Positions 14,915 through 22,913 of a stretch of 64,000 bases of DNA are shown here, one piece after another. Source of the stretch: Conexibacter woesei Iso977N (GTDB taxonomy: Bacteria > Actinomycetota > Thermoleophilia > Solirubrobacterales > Solirubrobacteraceae); NCBI RefSeq assembly GCF_000424625.1, contig NZ_AUKG01000001.1, forward strand, positions 1,364,001-1,428,000, read 5' to 3'. Both the position numbers and the translations under genes were made by a program. How positions within the stretch are numbered: the first letter of the stretch is position 1; the number at the start of each line of letters is the position of its first letter. Under the pieces are notes generated by a model that was given only the letters and a program-made list of their open reading frames with translations, had not been told where the DNA came from and made no database searches.

Positions 14915-16603
14915 ATGCCTGACGACGCCGCACCCGCCGCACCCGCGCCCGAGCGCACCCGCCGCCCAGCGATCGTCGCGGTCGACGACGAGCCGGCCGT
15001 CCTGGCCGCCGTCGCCCGCGACCTGCGCCGCCGCTTCGGCGAGCGCTACCGCGTGCTGCGCGCCAACTCGGGCGAGGAGGCGCTCGGGGTCGTCAAGGAG
15101 CTGATCACCCGCGGCGACCAGGTCGCGCTGCTGATCGCCGACCAGCGCATGCCCGGGATGTCCGGGACCGAGTACCTCGTCGAGGCGCGCAAGATCGCGC
15201 CGGCCGCCAAGCGCGTCCTGCTGACCGCCTACGCCGACACGGCCGCGGCGATCACCGCGATCAACGACGTCGCGCTCGACTACTACCTGCTCAAGCCCTG
15301 GGACCCGCCGGAGGAGGAGCTCTACCCGGTCGTCGAGGACCTCCTGCAGACGTGGGAGTCCGGCGCCGCGCTGGAGTCCGGCGGCGTGCGCGTCATCGGC
15401 CACCGCTTCTCCAAGCCCGCCCACGACCTCCGGGACTTCCTGGCGCGCAACCGCGTGCCGGGGCGCTGGCTGGACGTCGAGCGCGACGGCGAGGCGCGCG
15501 AGCTGCTGAAGGTCGCGGGCGTCGCCGAGGACGGGCTGCCGGTCGCGCTGCTGGAGGACGGGTCGATCCTCGAGAAGCCGACGGTCTACGAGCTGGCCGA
15601 GCGCCTCGGCGTCGCTGCCCAGCCGGCGACCGACCACTATGACTTGGTGATCGTCGGTGGCGGGCCCGCGGGGCTGGCGGCGGCGGTCTACGGGGCGAGC
15701 GAGGGGTTGTCCACCGTGATGGTCGAGCGCGAGGCGCCCGGCGGTCAGGCGGGCACGTCGTCGCGGATCGAGAACTACCTCGGCTTCCCGCAAGGCTTGT
15801 CGGGTTCCGACCTCGCGCGGCGCGCGACCGACCAGGCGCGCCGGCTCGGCGCCGAGCTGCTCACGATCCAGGACGCGGTGTCCCTGGAGGTCGAGGGCTC
15901 CGGGCGCATGATCCACCTGTCCGGCGGCGGCCAGCTGTCGGCCAACACGGTGTTGATCGCCTCCGGCGTCTCCTACCGCAAGCTCGCCACGCCCGGCTTC
16001 GACGAGCTCACCGGCAAGGGCATCTACTACGGCGCCGCGCTGACCGAGGCGAGGTCGTGCGCCCAGCAGCGCGTCGTGATCATCGGCGGCGCGAACTCCG
16101 CCGGCCAGGCCGCCGTCTACTTCGCCAACTGGGCCGCGCAGGTGACCATGTTGGTGCGGTCGGACTCGCTGGCCAAGTCGATGTCCAGCTACCTGATCGA
16201 GCAGATCGCCGCGCTGCCGAACATCGACGTGCGGACCTCGACCGAGGCGATCGACGCCCAGGGCGACGACGACCACCTCAAGTGCATGACGTTGCGCGAC
16301 CGCGACGGCAACACGACGGTGGAGGACGTCGACGCGTGCTTCGTGTTCGTCGGCGCCGCGCCCCGGACCGACTGGCTCGGCGCGACCGTCGCGCGCGACG
16401 ACCACGGCTTCATCCTCGCGGGCGCCGACGCGCGCGCGTCCGGGTGGCCGTTGAAGCGCGACCCGTACGTGTTGGAGACCAGCGTCCCCGGCGTGTTCGT
16501 CGCGGGCGACGTCCGGGCGCGCTCGATCAAGCGCGTCGCGAGCGCGGTCGGTGAGGGGTCGATGGCGGTCTCGCTGATCCACGAGTACCTCGCCGCCGCA
16601 TGA
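14915..16603 (+). CDS. receiver / glutaredoxin-like / thioredoxin-reductase-like fusion
   Basis: A 562-residue FAD enzyme-like protein. Residues 18-145 are a response-regulator receiver with acidic residues D24/D25, phosphoacceptor D76 (IADQRMPG), T104 and K127. Residues 155-235 resemble a glutaredoxin fold without CxxC. Residues 240-562 are a thioredoxin-reductase-like FAD/NAD(P)H module (VGGGPAGLAAAVYGASEG, ERExPGGQAG, SSRIENYLGFP). The redox-active CxxC of true thioredoxin reductase is missing at the expected site (GKGIYYGAALTEARS). It heads a three-gene operon with ATGA overlaps to a CNB-histidine kinase and a UBP finger protein, so it probably acts as a redox sensor or signalling output. 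Confidence 0.88.
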   Translation: MPDDAAPAAPAPERTRRPAIVAVDDEPAVLAAVARDLRRRFGERYRVLRANSGEEALGVVKELITRGDQVALLIADQRMPGMSGTEYLVEARKIAPAAKRVLLTAYADTAAAITAINDVALDYYLLKPWDPPEEELYPVVEDLLQTWESGAALESGGVRVIGHRFSKPAHDLRDFLARNRVPGRWLDVERDGEARELLKVAGVAEDGLPVALLEDGSILEKPTVYELAERLGVAAQPATDHYDLVIVGGGPAGLAAAVYGASEGLSTVMVEREAPGGQAGTSSRIENYLGFPQGLSGSDLARRATDQARRLGAELLTIQDAVSLEVEGSGRMIHLSGGGQLSANTVLIASGVSYRKLATPGFDELTGKGIYYGAALTEARSCAQQRVVIIGGANSAGQAAVYFANWAAQVTMLVRSDSLAKSMSSYLIEQIAALPNIDVRTSTEAIDAQGDDDHLKCMTLRDRDGNTTVEDVDACFVFVGAAPRTDWLGATVARDDHGFILAGADARASGWPLKRDPYVLETSVPGVFVAGDVRARSIKRVASAVGEGSMAVSLIHEYLAAA

Positions 16604-18060
16604 CCCCGACCGTCCCGGTGACGCTCGACCAGATCCGGGCCGTCGACCTCTTCGACGGCCTCGACGACGACGAGCTGGAGGCGTGGCGCGAGGCCACGCA
16701 GGCGTTCAGGATCGCGTCCGGCGCGATCGTCCACGAGCAGGACACGTCCCCGCGCGGGTTGTTGTTGCTGTTGGACGGCGGGACGCGCATGTACAAGCTG
16801 GCCGACGAGCGCTTCGAGCCGATCGGCCACATGCACGCGCCGACGTGGATGCAGGCGATCGCAGCGCTGACCGAGACGCCGGTCGGGGTCCGGATGGTCG
16901 CCGAGGGCGACTGCGTGATCGGGCTGGTCCCGATCCAGACGTTCCAGGACCTCGCGCTCAAGCACCGCAGCGTGCACCGCAAGATCATGGCCGCGATCGG
17001 GCCGGTGACCGCGCGGCTGCAGGCGATCGACAACGACCGCGAGCGGCTGGCGTCGCTGGGCACGATGGCCGCGGGGCTGGCGCACGAGCTCAACAACCCG
17101 GCCGCCGCCGTGCAGCGGGCCGCGTCGCAGATGGCCGACACGCTGGACACGGTGATGGACGTGCTCGCGTCGTTCGTCGAGGCGGGCGTGGAGCGCGAGG
17201 GCGCGGAGAAGTTGGTGGCCTTGCAACGCGAGGCGGCGGCGCGGGCCGCTGCCGCGGAGGACCGCTCGACGGTCGACGCCGCCGACGCCGAGGACGAGAT
17301 GCTCGACCGCCTGGAGGACCTGGGCGTCGAGGAGGCGTGGCGGCTGGCCGAGGTGCTGGCGAGCGCGGATCTGGACGACGCGTGGCTGAGCGCGGTGCGC
17401 GACGCCGCGGGGCCGGGCGCGCTGTCGAAGGCGCTGGCGTGGGTCGCCGCGACGCTGAGCGCGCGGGGGCTGGCCGAGGAGCTGCAGGAGTCCGCGGCGC
17501 GGATGAGCGATCTCGTGGGCGCGATCAAGACCTACAGCTACATGGACCGTGGCGAGGTCGTGATCGTCGATGTGCGCGAGGGGATCAAGGCCACCGTGAA
17601 GGTGCTGGGGCACAAGCTCAAGCACACCAACATCAGGGTCGTCAAGGAGTTCGAGGACGACCTGCCGAGGCTCTCCGTGCACGGCAGCGAGCTGAACCAG
17701 GTCTGGACCAACCTGATCGACAACGCGGTCGACGCGATGGGCAAGGACGGGACGCTCACGATCCGGGCGCGCGTGGATGGACCGTGCGTGCAGGTCGACA
17801 TCGGCGACGACGGACCCGGGATCCCGGAGGAGTCGCGCCGGCGGATCCTGGAGCCGTTCTACACCACCAAGGAGCCCGGGAAGGGCACGGGGCTGGGGCT
17901 CGATACCGTCCGGCGGATCGTCGAGGACCGCCACGACGGGTCGATCAGCTTCGACACCGGCGCCGACGGGACGACGTTCCACGTCTGGCTGCCGATCACC
18001 GGCGCGACACCGTCGCTGGCCCGCGCCGAGGACATCAACAACGAGGAGACGCCGCGATGA
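16600..18060 (+). CDS. cyclic-nucleotide-binding sensor histidine kinase
   Basis: A 486-residue soluble kinase. Residues 10-135 are a CNB/CAP-like effector domain. The dimerisation and phosphoacceptor segment holds the H-box GLAHELNNPAAAVQRA. A long helical insert follows, then a HATPase domain with N-box NQVWTNLIDNAVDAM, G1 DDGPGIP and G2 GKGTGLGL. There are no membrane helices. The start overlaps the upstream stop (ATGA) and its stop overlaps the UBP gene. The receiver of the upstream fusion is its natural phosphotransfer partner (inferred from context). Confidence 0.9.
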   Translation: MTPTVPVTLDQIRAVDLFDGLDDDELEAWREATQAFRIASGAIVHEQDTSPRGLLLLLDGGTRMYKLADERFEPIGHMHAPTWMQAIAALTETPVGVRMVAEGDCVIGLVPIQTFQDLALKHRSVHRKIMAAIGPVTARLQAIDNDRERLASLGTMAAGLAHELNNPAAAVQRAASQMADTLDTVMDVLASFVEAGVEREGAEKLVALQREAAARAAAAEDRSTVDAADAEDEMLDRLEDLGVEEAWRLAEVLASADLDDAWLSAVRDAAGPGALSKALAWVAATLSARGLAEELQESAARMSDLVGAIKTYSYMDRGEVVIVDVREGIKATVKVLGHKLKHTNIRVVKEFEDDLPRLSVHGSELNQVWTNLIDNAVDAMGKDGTLTIRARVDGPCVQVDIGDDGPGIPEESRRRILEPFYTTKEPGKGTGLGLDTVRRIVEDRHDGSISFDTGADGTTFHVWLPITGATPSLARAEDINNEETPR

Positions 18061-18374
18061 GCACGAGCTGCAGCCACCTGGACCAGATCGAGATCACCGA
18101 GCTGCCCGAGGAGGTCGCCGGCTGCGAGGACTGCCTCGCGACCGGCGGCGTCTGGCTCCACCTCCGGATCTGCCTGACCTGCGGCCACGTCGGCTGCTGC
18201 GACGACTCACCCGGCAGGCACGCGACGGCCCACGCCGGCGCGTCCAGCCACCAACTCATCCGCTCACTTGAGCCGGGGGAGGACTGGGTCTGGTGCTTCG
18301 CCGACGAGCTCGGCATGCGCATCCCGACGATCACAGGGCAGACGCGCATCCCACCGTCACCGATGCTCTCCTAG
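18057..18374 (+). CDS. UBP-type zinc finger protein
   Basis: A 105-residue protein consisting almost only of a UBP-type zinc finger: CSHL, GCEDCLATGG, LRICLTCGHVGCCDDSPGRHATAH, then SSHQLI and WCFADE. In eukaryotes this fold binds free ubiquitin tails. In bacteria it often lies beside the same FAD and histidine-kinase genes, as here; its ligand is unknown. It is the last gene of the three-gene operon (ATGA overlap). Confidence 0.9.
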   Translation: MSTSCSHLDQIEITELPEEVAGCEDCLATGGVWLHLRICLTCGHVGCCDDSPGRHATAHAGASSHQLIRSLEPGEDWVWCFADELGMRIPTITGQTRIPPSPMLS

Positions 18375-18688
18375 CTCGGTACACGCGGTATCGAGGCGTC
18401 CCGGCGGCGCGACGGTCTGCGTCCGCGGCCGCAGTCCCGGCTCCGCCAACGCTTGGTGTACCGATGCGTGAGTCGCGTCCACGCTTCGGGGCCGAGCCAC
18501 AGGGTCAACGGTGCATTTTGGTTCGTATAGAACCCAAATGCACCGTTGACCCTCGACGACGTCCAGCCGCCTGGCGGCCGGCGTCGCGCCTCTAGGACCG
18601 CTGGACGATCAGCGCCATCCCCGGGTGGAAGCGGACGCTTGCCACGTCGTCCCGCAGGCGCGCCAGCCCGCGGCCGCTGCCAGGCGCG
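18375..18688. other. 314-bp intergenic region with one strong hairpin
   Basis: No credible gene is visible. The region lies between the 3' ends of the UBP gene and the convergent DUF6510-like gene, and holds the long stem at 18501-18553. Confidence 0.6.
18501..18553. repeat. 24-bp-stem hairpin, terminator or mobile palindrome
   Basis: The two arms run from AGGGTCAACGGTGCATTT (left) to AAATGCACCGTTGACCCT (right). They pair over 24 bp with one G-T mismatch around a GTATA loop. This is longer than an intrinsic terminator needs and much richer in A and T than the surroundings, so a dispersed palindromic repeat is possible. It sits between convergent genes. Confidence 0.6.
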
Positions 18689-18961
18689 CTAGCGCGGCGT
18701 CCGGATCGACCACGTGCCCGTCAGCCGGACCGAGCGGTGGCCGTCGGCGTCGATCAGCGTCAGCGCGACGTCGTCGCAGCCCGGGCAGCGTAGGACGAAG
18801 CCGGGGCCGCGGTAGAGGCGATGCTCGCCGATCGCGTGGAGCTGGCCGCAGCTGCCGCAGCCGCGTAGCGCGGCGGTCACCTCGGCGCCGTTGAACACGT
18901 CGGCCAGCAGGCCGGCGATCGCGTTGCCGTCGAGGGTCAGGGCGGAGTCGTCCATGGTCAT
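18689..18961 (-). CDS. DUF6510-like zinc-ribbon protein
   Basis: A 90-residue protein with two CxxC pairs (GCGSCGQLH and RCPGCDD) that would form a zinc ribbon, preceded by a short helical part (DGNAIAGLLADVF). I believe this matches DUF6510, a family found next to sulfite-oxidase-like enzymes, as here. The ATG overlaps the reductase stop (TGATG), so it is the third gene of that operon. It may deliver or sense metal or redox state; this is unproven. Confidence 0.75.
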   Translation of the reverse strand: MTMDDSALTLDGNAIAGLLADVFNGAEVTAALRGCGSCGQLHAIGEHRLYRGPGFVLRCPGCDDVALTLIDADGHRSVRLTGTWSIRTPR

Positions 18962-19722
18962 CAACTTCCGGTCGGGCCGAAGCGCTCGGTGTGGATCGCG
19001 GCGGCGGTGTGGCCAAGCGACACGAGCGCGTCGGCCACCGCCTCCACGAACGGCGTCGGGCCGCAGACGAACGCGCGCGGCATCGCCACCGCGTCCGGCC
19101 CGACGGTCTGCAACATGTCCATGTCGACGCGGCGCGTGAAGCCCTTCCACCGCTCCGGCGCGCCGCGGGTCAAGGTGTAGGTGATGCTCAACGAGGGATC
19201 GGCGGCCAGCGCCTCCAGCTCCTCGCGGTACAGGAGATCTTCCACATGTCGCGCGCTCACCAGCAGCCGCGCGTCCACGGTGCTCCTGGCCTGCGCGCGA
19301 TGGCGCAGCATCGCCATCAGCGGCACCAACCCGCTCCCGCCGGCGACCAGCAGGACCGGCCCGCCGTCGCCCACGCGCCACGTGAAGTGCCCGCCGATCG
19401 GCCCGCGGACCTCGAACGCGTCGCCGACGACAACGTCGCCGGCGAGGTACGGCGAGACCTCGCCGTCGTCGATCCGCTCGATCGTCAGCGCCACCCGCGC
19501 GTCCTCAGGGGCCGAAGCGATCGAGTACGACCGCTCGGCGACGTAGCCGTCCTCGGCCGTCAGCCGGACGTCGAGGTGCTGCCCGGCGTCGTGGCCCGGC
19601 CAGTCCGGGACGTCCAGGACCAGCGTCCGCGCGCTCGGCGTCTCGTCGATCAGCTCGACGACCCTCGCCTCGCGCCACGTGATCCGCGCGGCCGCCGCGG
19701 CGCCCGCAACAACGGCGCCCAC
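18961..19722 (-). CDS. FAD/NAD(P)H ferredoxin-reductase-like protein
   Basis: A 253-residue FNR-fold oxidoreductase. The FAD site is RSYSIASAP, the NAD(P) site LVAGGSGLVPLMAML, and the C-terminal CGPTPFVEAV is typical of the family. No iron-sulfur motif is present. The GTG at 19722 directly follows the stop of the molybdoenzyme gene, so this is probably its dedicated electron donor or acceptor. Confidence 0.88.
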   Translation of the reverse strand: MGAVVAGAAAAARITWREARVVELIDETPSARTLVLDVPDWPGHDAGQHLDVRLTAEDGYVAERSYSIASAPEDARVALTIERIDDGEVSPYLAGDVVVGDAFEVRGPIGGHFTWRVGDGGPVLLVAGGSGLVPLMAMLRHRAQARSTVDARLLVSARHVEDLLYREELEALAADPSLSITYTLTRGAPERWKGFTRRVDMDMLQTVGPDAVAMPRAFVCGPTPFVEAVADALVSLGHTAAAIHTERFGPTGS

Positions 19723-20331
19723 TCAGTCGCTCCAGTAGCGCTGCTCGCGCCACGGGTCGCCGTAGTTGTGGTACCCGGCCAGCTCCCAGAACCCGGGCTC
19801 GTCGTCGATCGTGAGGTCCAGCCCCCGGACCCACTTCGCGCTCTTCCAGAAGTACAGGTGCGGGACGACCAGCCGCGCCGGCCCGCCGTGCGCGGGCTCC
19901 AGCGGCTCGCCCTCGAACGTGTGCGCGACCCACGCCTTGCCGTCCATCAGATCCTCGAGCGGCACGTTGGTGGTGTAGCCGCCGTCGGCGTAGACGCTCA
20001 CGTACTCGGCGGTCGTCGCGACATCCTCGAGCAGCGTGTCGACCGACACGCCCGTCCACGTCGTCCCGAGCTTGGACCACTTCGTCACGCAGTGGATGTC
20101 CACCGTGAACGTCTCCTGCGGGAGCGCGTTGAGCTCCTCCCACGTCCACGTCTTCGCGCCGCCGTCGACCGCGCCCTGGACGGTGAACGACCACTGGTCC
20201 AACGGCGTCCGCGGCGTCGGCCCGGCCGACAGGACCGGGAAGTCGTTGGTGACGTACTGCCCCGGCGGGACCCGCGACGGGTCGACCTCGGGGCGGCGGG
20301 GGCGTCCGTGGAAGCCGCGGGAGAGGGGCAT
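19723..20331 (-). CDS. sulfite-oxidase-like molybdopterin oxidoreductase
   Basis: A 202-residue protein of the oxidoreductase molybdopterin-binding family (PF00174). The molybdenum-ligand Cys lies in DIHCVTKW, followed by WTGVSVDTLLED and PHLYFWKSAKWVRGLDL, as in small bacterial homologues such as MsrP. No Tat signal is visible, so it should work in the cytoplasm. It is the first gene of an operon with an FNR-type reductase and a zinc-ribbon protein. A TAGCAT -10 element 8 nt before the ATG indicates a leaderless mRNA. Substrate unknown (sulfoxide or sulfite-like is a guess). Confidence 0.88.
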   Translation of the reverse strand: MPLSRGFHGRPRRPEVDPSRVPPGQYVTNDFPVLSAGPTPRTPLDQWSFTVQGAVDGGAKTWTWEELNALPQETFTVDIHCVTKWSKLGTTWTGVSVDTLLEDVATTAEYVSVYADGGYTTNVPLEDLMDGKAWVAHTFEGEPLEPAHGGPARLVVPHLYFWKSAKWVRGLDLTIDDEPGFWELAGYHNYGDPWREQRYWSD

Positions 20332-20339
20332 GGGGCGCG

Positions 20340-20345
20340 ATGCTA
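20340..20345 (-). promoter_or_regulatory. -10 box of the molybdoenzyme operon
   Basis: TAGCAT on the minus strand, 8 nt before ATG 20331. Confidence 0.4.
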
Positions 20346-20377
20346 CGCCGCGCCCGCACCGACCGCCAACCGCCGGA

Positions 20378-21163
20378 TCACCCGGCGGCGACCACGTCCT
20401 CCTCGGCCAGGCGGTTCCACTCCGCCTTGTCGTCGCGCCAGCCCTCTTCGGTGCGCGTCTGCTTCCAGTAGCCGGACGCCGAGATCGCCTCTCGTGCGAT
20501 CGCCCGATCCACCAGCAGGTGCTTGCGGACCGCCCGGACCGTCGACGCCTCGCCGTGCACGAACGCGCTGACCGGGCCCTCCGGGAAGGTGTAGGACTCG
20601 ACCACGTCCACGATCGACCCGGGGCCGCCGTGCACGTAGGTGACGTGGAGGTCGCCGTCCGTCTCCAGCGGCTGCTCGTCGTCGGCGGAGTCCACCTCCA
20701 CCAGCACGTGCACCGGCACGCCCGCCGGAATCCGCTGAAGCGACGCGCCGATCGCGGGCAGGACCGACGGGTCGCCGACCATCAGGTGCCACGCGGCGTC
20801 CGGGTCCGGCGCGTAGGCGCCGCCGGGGCCGTTCAAGTTGATGGTGTCGCCCGGCTGCGCGCGCTGCGCCCACGGGCCGGCGTAGCCCTCGTCGCCGTGC
20901 ACGACGAAGTCGATCGTCAGCTCGCCGCGCTCCTCGTCCCAGCGCCGGACCGTGTAGGTCCGGGTGCGCGTGGCGCCCTCGCCGGCGGCGGGATCCGGGA
21001 CCTGCAGCTTGACGTAGTGGTCGGTGAACTCCCCGGCGCCGAAGCCGGCGAGGCCCTCGCCACCGAAGACGATCCGGACCATGTTGGGGGTCAACGTGGT
21101 CTTGCTGACCACCTGGGCGGTGCGGGGGACGCGCCTCGGGCGCGGCGGGGTCTGCTCAGCCAT
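20378..21163 (-). CDS. siderophore-interacting protein (flavin ferric-siderophore reductase)
   Basis: A 261-residue member of the SIP family (FAD-binding 9 plus SIP domain). Motifs include TRTYTVRRWD (flavin binding), VHGDEGYAGPWAQRAQPGD and, near the end, GYWKQTRTEEGWRDDK, which is characteristic. These proteins reduce ferric siderophores in the cytoplasm. The ATG at 21163 lies inside the end of the TetR gene (8-nt overlap), so the regulator and this reductase are co-translated. Confidence 0.92.
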   Translation of the reverse strand: MAEQTPPRPRRVPRTAQVVSKTTLTPNMVRIVFGGEGLAGFGAGEFTDHYVKLQVPDPAAGEGATRTRTYTVRRWDEERGELTIDFVVHGDEGYAGPWAQRAQPGDTINLNGPGGAYAPDPDAAWHLMVGDPSVLPAIGASLQRIPAGVPVHVLVEVDSADDEQPLETDGDLHVTYVHGGPGSIVDVVESYTFPEGPVSAFVHGEASTVRAVRKHLLVDRAIAREAISASGYWKQTRTEEGWRDDKAEWNRLAEEDVVAAG

Positions 21164-21866
21164 GGCCACCCGGTATAGCGGGTCGGTCGACGTCCTCATA
21201 CGCGCGCGCGAGGCGCGTGAAGGCCTCGTCGACGACGGCGCGCACGCGGCGCTCGACGGTCCGGGTGCTCAGCCGCTCCAGCATCGCGGCGGTCAGCGTG
21301 CGCGCGCGGAGGTTCATCGTGGCGATCACGAAGTTCGCCAGCGTGGTCGCGCGGGGGTCGCCGGGCTTGAGCCTGAGCTGGTGCGCGATGCACTGCGCCA
21401 GGCGCGCGGTCCACAGCTCGCCGATCGCCAGGCGGCGGGTCCGCAGGGCGGCGGAGGCCTCTTCGGTGGCCAGGAACCTCCGGAAGCTCTCGTAGTTGGT
21501 GGGGTCGTTCAGGAACGCCCAGCCGTCGGGGTTGAAGGGGACGACGCGGTCGGCCAGGTGGGCGTGGATCGCCCCGACGATCGTCTGGTCGCCGCGGTCG
21601 ACGACGGCGCTGGTCAGCGCGGCGATGACGTCCTCGGCGCGGTCGAAGAAGAGGTCCTCCTTCGACGGGAAGTAGTTGAACACCGTCTTGACCGAGACCT
21701 CGGCGGCGGCCGCGATCTGCGCGACGGTCACGGCCTCGTAGCCGTCGCGCATGAACAGGCCCGTCGCGACGTCCGAGATCGTCTGACGGGTGCGCTCCTT
21801 CTTCCAGGCCCGCAGACCGGCCGCGGGCGGGACGCCGGTGGTGGACGGCGAGCCCATGTTTGCCAT
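21156..21866 (-). CDS. TetR-family repressor
   Basis: A 236-residue regulator. The N-terminal HTH is clear (RQTISDVATGLFMRDGYEAVTVAQIAAAAEVS..VFNYFPSKEDLF in outline), followed by a helical ligand domain. It is divergent from the DrrAB exporter, with a dyad between them, and overlaps the siderophore-reductase gene. It likely represses itself and the exporter. A textbook promoter (TTGACA, 16 nt, TAAAGT) ends 7 nt before the ATG, so the mRNA is leaderless. Confidence 0.92.
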   Translation of the reverse strand: MANMGSPSTTGVPPAAGLRAWKKERTRQTISDVATGLFMRDGYEAVTVAQIAAAAEVSVKTVFNYFPSKEDLFFDRAEDVIAALTSAVVDRGDQTIVGAIHAHLADRVVPFNPDGWAFLNDPTNYESFRRFLATEEASAALRTRRLAIGELWTARLAQCIAHQLRLKPGDPRATTLANFVIATMNLRARTLTAAMLERLSTRTVERRVRAVVDEAFTRLARAYEDVDRPAIPGGHG

Positions 21867-21871
21867 GAGTC

Positions 21872-21904
21872 GAACTTTACACCGAGTGGAAGTTCTGTCA
21901 AAGT
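21872..21904. promoter_or_regulatory. divergent promoters sharing a TetR operator
   Basis: The dyad GAACTT (21872-21877) / AAGTTC (21890-21895) is the probable TetR site. On the minus strand TTGACA (21896-21901), 16 nt and TAAAGT (21874-21879) serve TetR. On the plus strand TTTACA (21876-21881), 17 nt and CAAAGT (21899-21904) serve the ABC gene, 7 nt before GTG 21912. A bound repressor would block both. Confidence 0.65.
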
Positions 21905-21911
21905 CCTTCGC

Positions 21912-22913
21912 GTGACCCCTCTCCCCAAGGCGATCGAAGCGACCGGTCTGGTCAAGGTGTATGGCGAGAAACGTGCGCTCGATGGCGTAGATCTTGATGT
22001 TGAACGCGGCGCGGTGTGCGCGCTCCTGGGCCCCAACGGGGCCGGGAAGACGACGGCCGTCCGCGTGTTGACGACGCTCACGCACCCCGACCAGGGGCGT
22101 GCTTCCGTGGCGGGCCACGACGTGGTCCAGGACCCGGTCTCGGTGCGCCGTGTGCTCGGACTGGCCGCGCAGGACGCGACGGTCGACCAGCTGCTGACGG
22201 GGTTCGAGAACCTCGTGATGATCGGCGAGCTGCACCACCTCGGGCGCAAGGTCGCGCGCGAGCGCGCGGGGCTGCTCCTGGAGCAGTTCTCGCTGGCCGA
22301 CGCCGCCAGGAAGCTGGCCAAGGAGTACAGCGGCGGCATGCGGCGGCGGCTGGACCTGGCGGCGACGCTGGTCAACCGGCCGGAGGTGCTGTTCCTCGAC
22401 GAGCCGACCACGGGCCTGGACCCGCGTGCGCGTAACGAGCTGTGGGACGTCCTGGAGGGCCTGGTCGGCGACGGCGCGACGCTGCTGCTGACGACGCAGT
22501 ACCTCGAGGAGGCCGACCGGCTGGCGGACGACATCGTGGTCGTCGACCACGGGAAGGTGATCGCGCGCGGCGATGCGCGGTCGCTCAAGCGCCAGGTCGG
22601 CGGCGACCAGCTGCGGGTGGTCGTGGCGTCGCGCTCTGATCTGCAGCGGGTGGCGGGTGTCGTGGCGCGCGTGGCGGGCTGCGATCCGGTGATCGACGAG
22701 GGCGCGCGATCGGTGGTCGCGCAGGTCGCGTCCGGCGGTGTGGCGGCGGTCGGCGCGCTGGCAGAAGCTTTGGGCGCCGAGGGCGTCGTCGTCGAGGACC
22801 TCGGGCTGGCGCAGCCGACGCTGGACGACGTGTTCCTGACGCTGACGGGCCGGCCGCCGGAGGACGAGGGCGCCGGCGATGACGTGAAGGTCCCTGAGGA
22901 GGTCGCGCGATGA
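21912..22913 (+). CDS. DrrA-type ABC exporter ATPase
   Basis: A 333-residue ATPase of the daunorubicin-resistance class: Walker A GPNGAGKTT, Q-loop AAQDATVD, signature YSGGMRRRLDLA, Walker B LFLDEPTTGLD, and a C-terminal DrrA extension ending in the TLDDVFLTLTG motif. It pairs with the permease that starts within its stop codon (ATGA). Likely exports a hydrophobic drug or metabolite. Leaderless GTG start. Confidence 0.93.
   Translation: MTPLPKAIEATGLVKVYGEKRALDGVDLDVERGAVCALLGPNGAGKTTAVRVLTTLTHPDQGRASVAGHDVVQDPVSVRRVLGLAAQDATVDQLLTGFENLVMIGELHHLGRKVARERAGLLLEQFSLADAARKLAKEYSGGMRRRLDLAATLVNRPEVLFLDEPTTGLDPRARNELWDVLEGLVGDGATLLLTTQYLEEADRLADDIVVVDHGKVIARGDARSLKRQVGGDQLRVVVASRSDLQRVAGVVARVAGCDPVIDEGARSVVAQVASGGVAAVGALAEALGAEGVVVEDLGLAQPTLDDVFLTLTGRPPEDEGAGDDVKVPEEVAR

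Noticed and set aside
15640-16603. Calling the flavin module a true thioredoxin reductase
   Set aside because: The CxxC redox pair is absent at its expected position, and no thioredoxin gene is adjacent.
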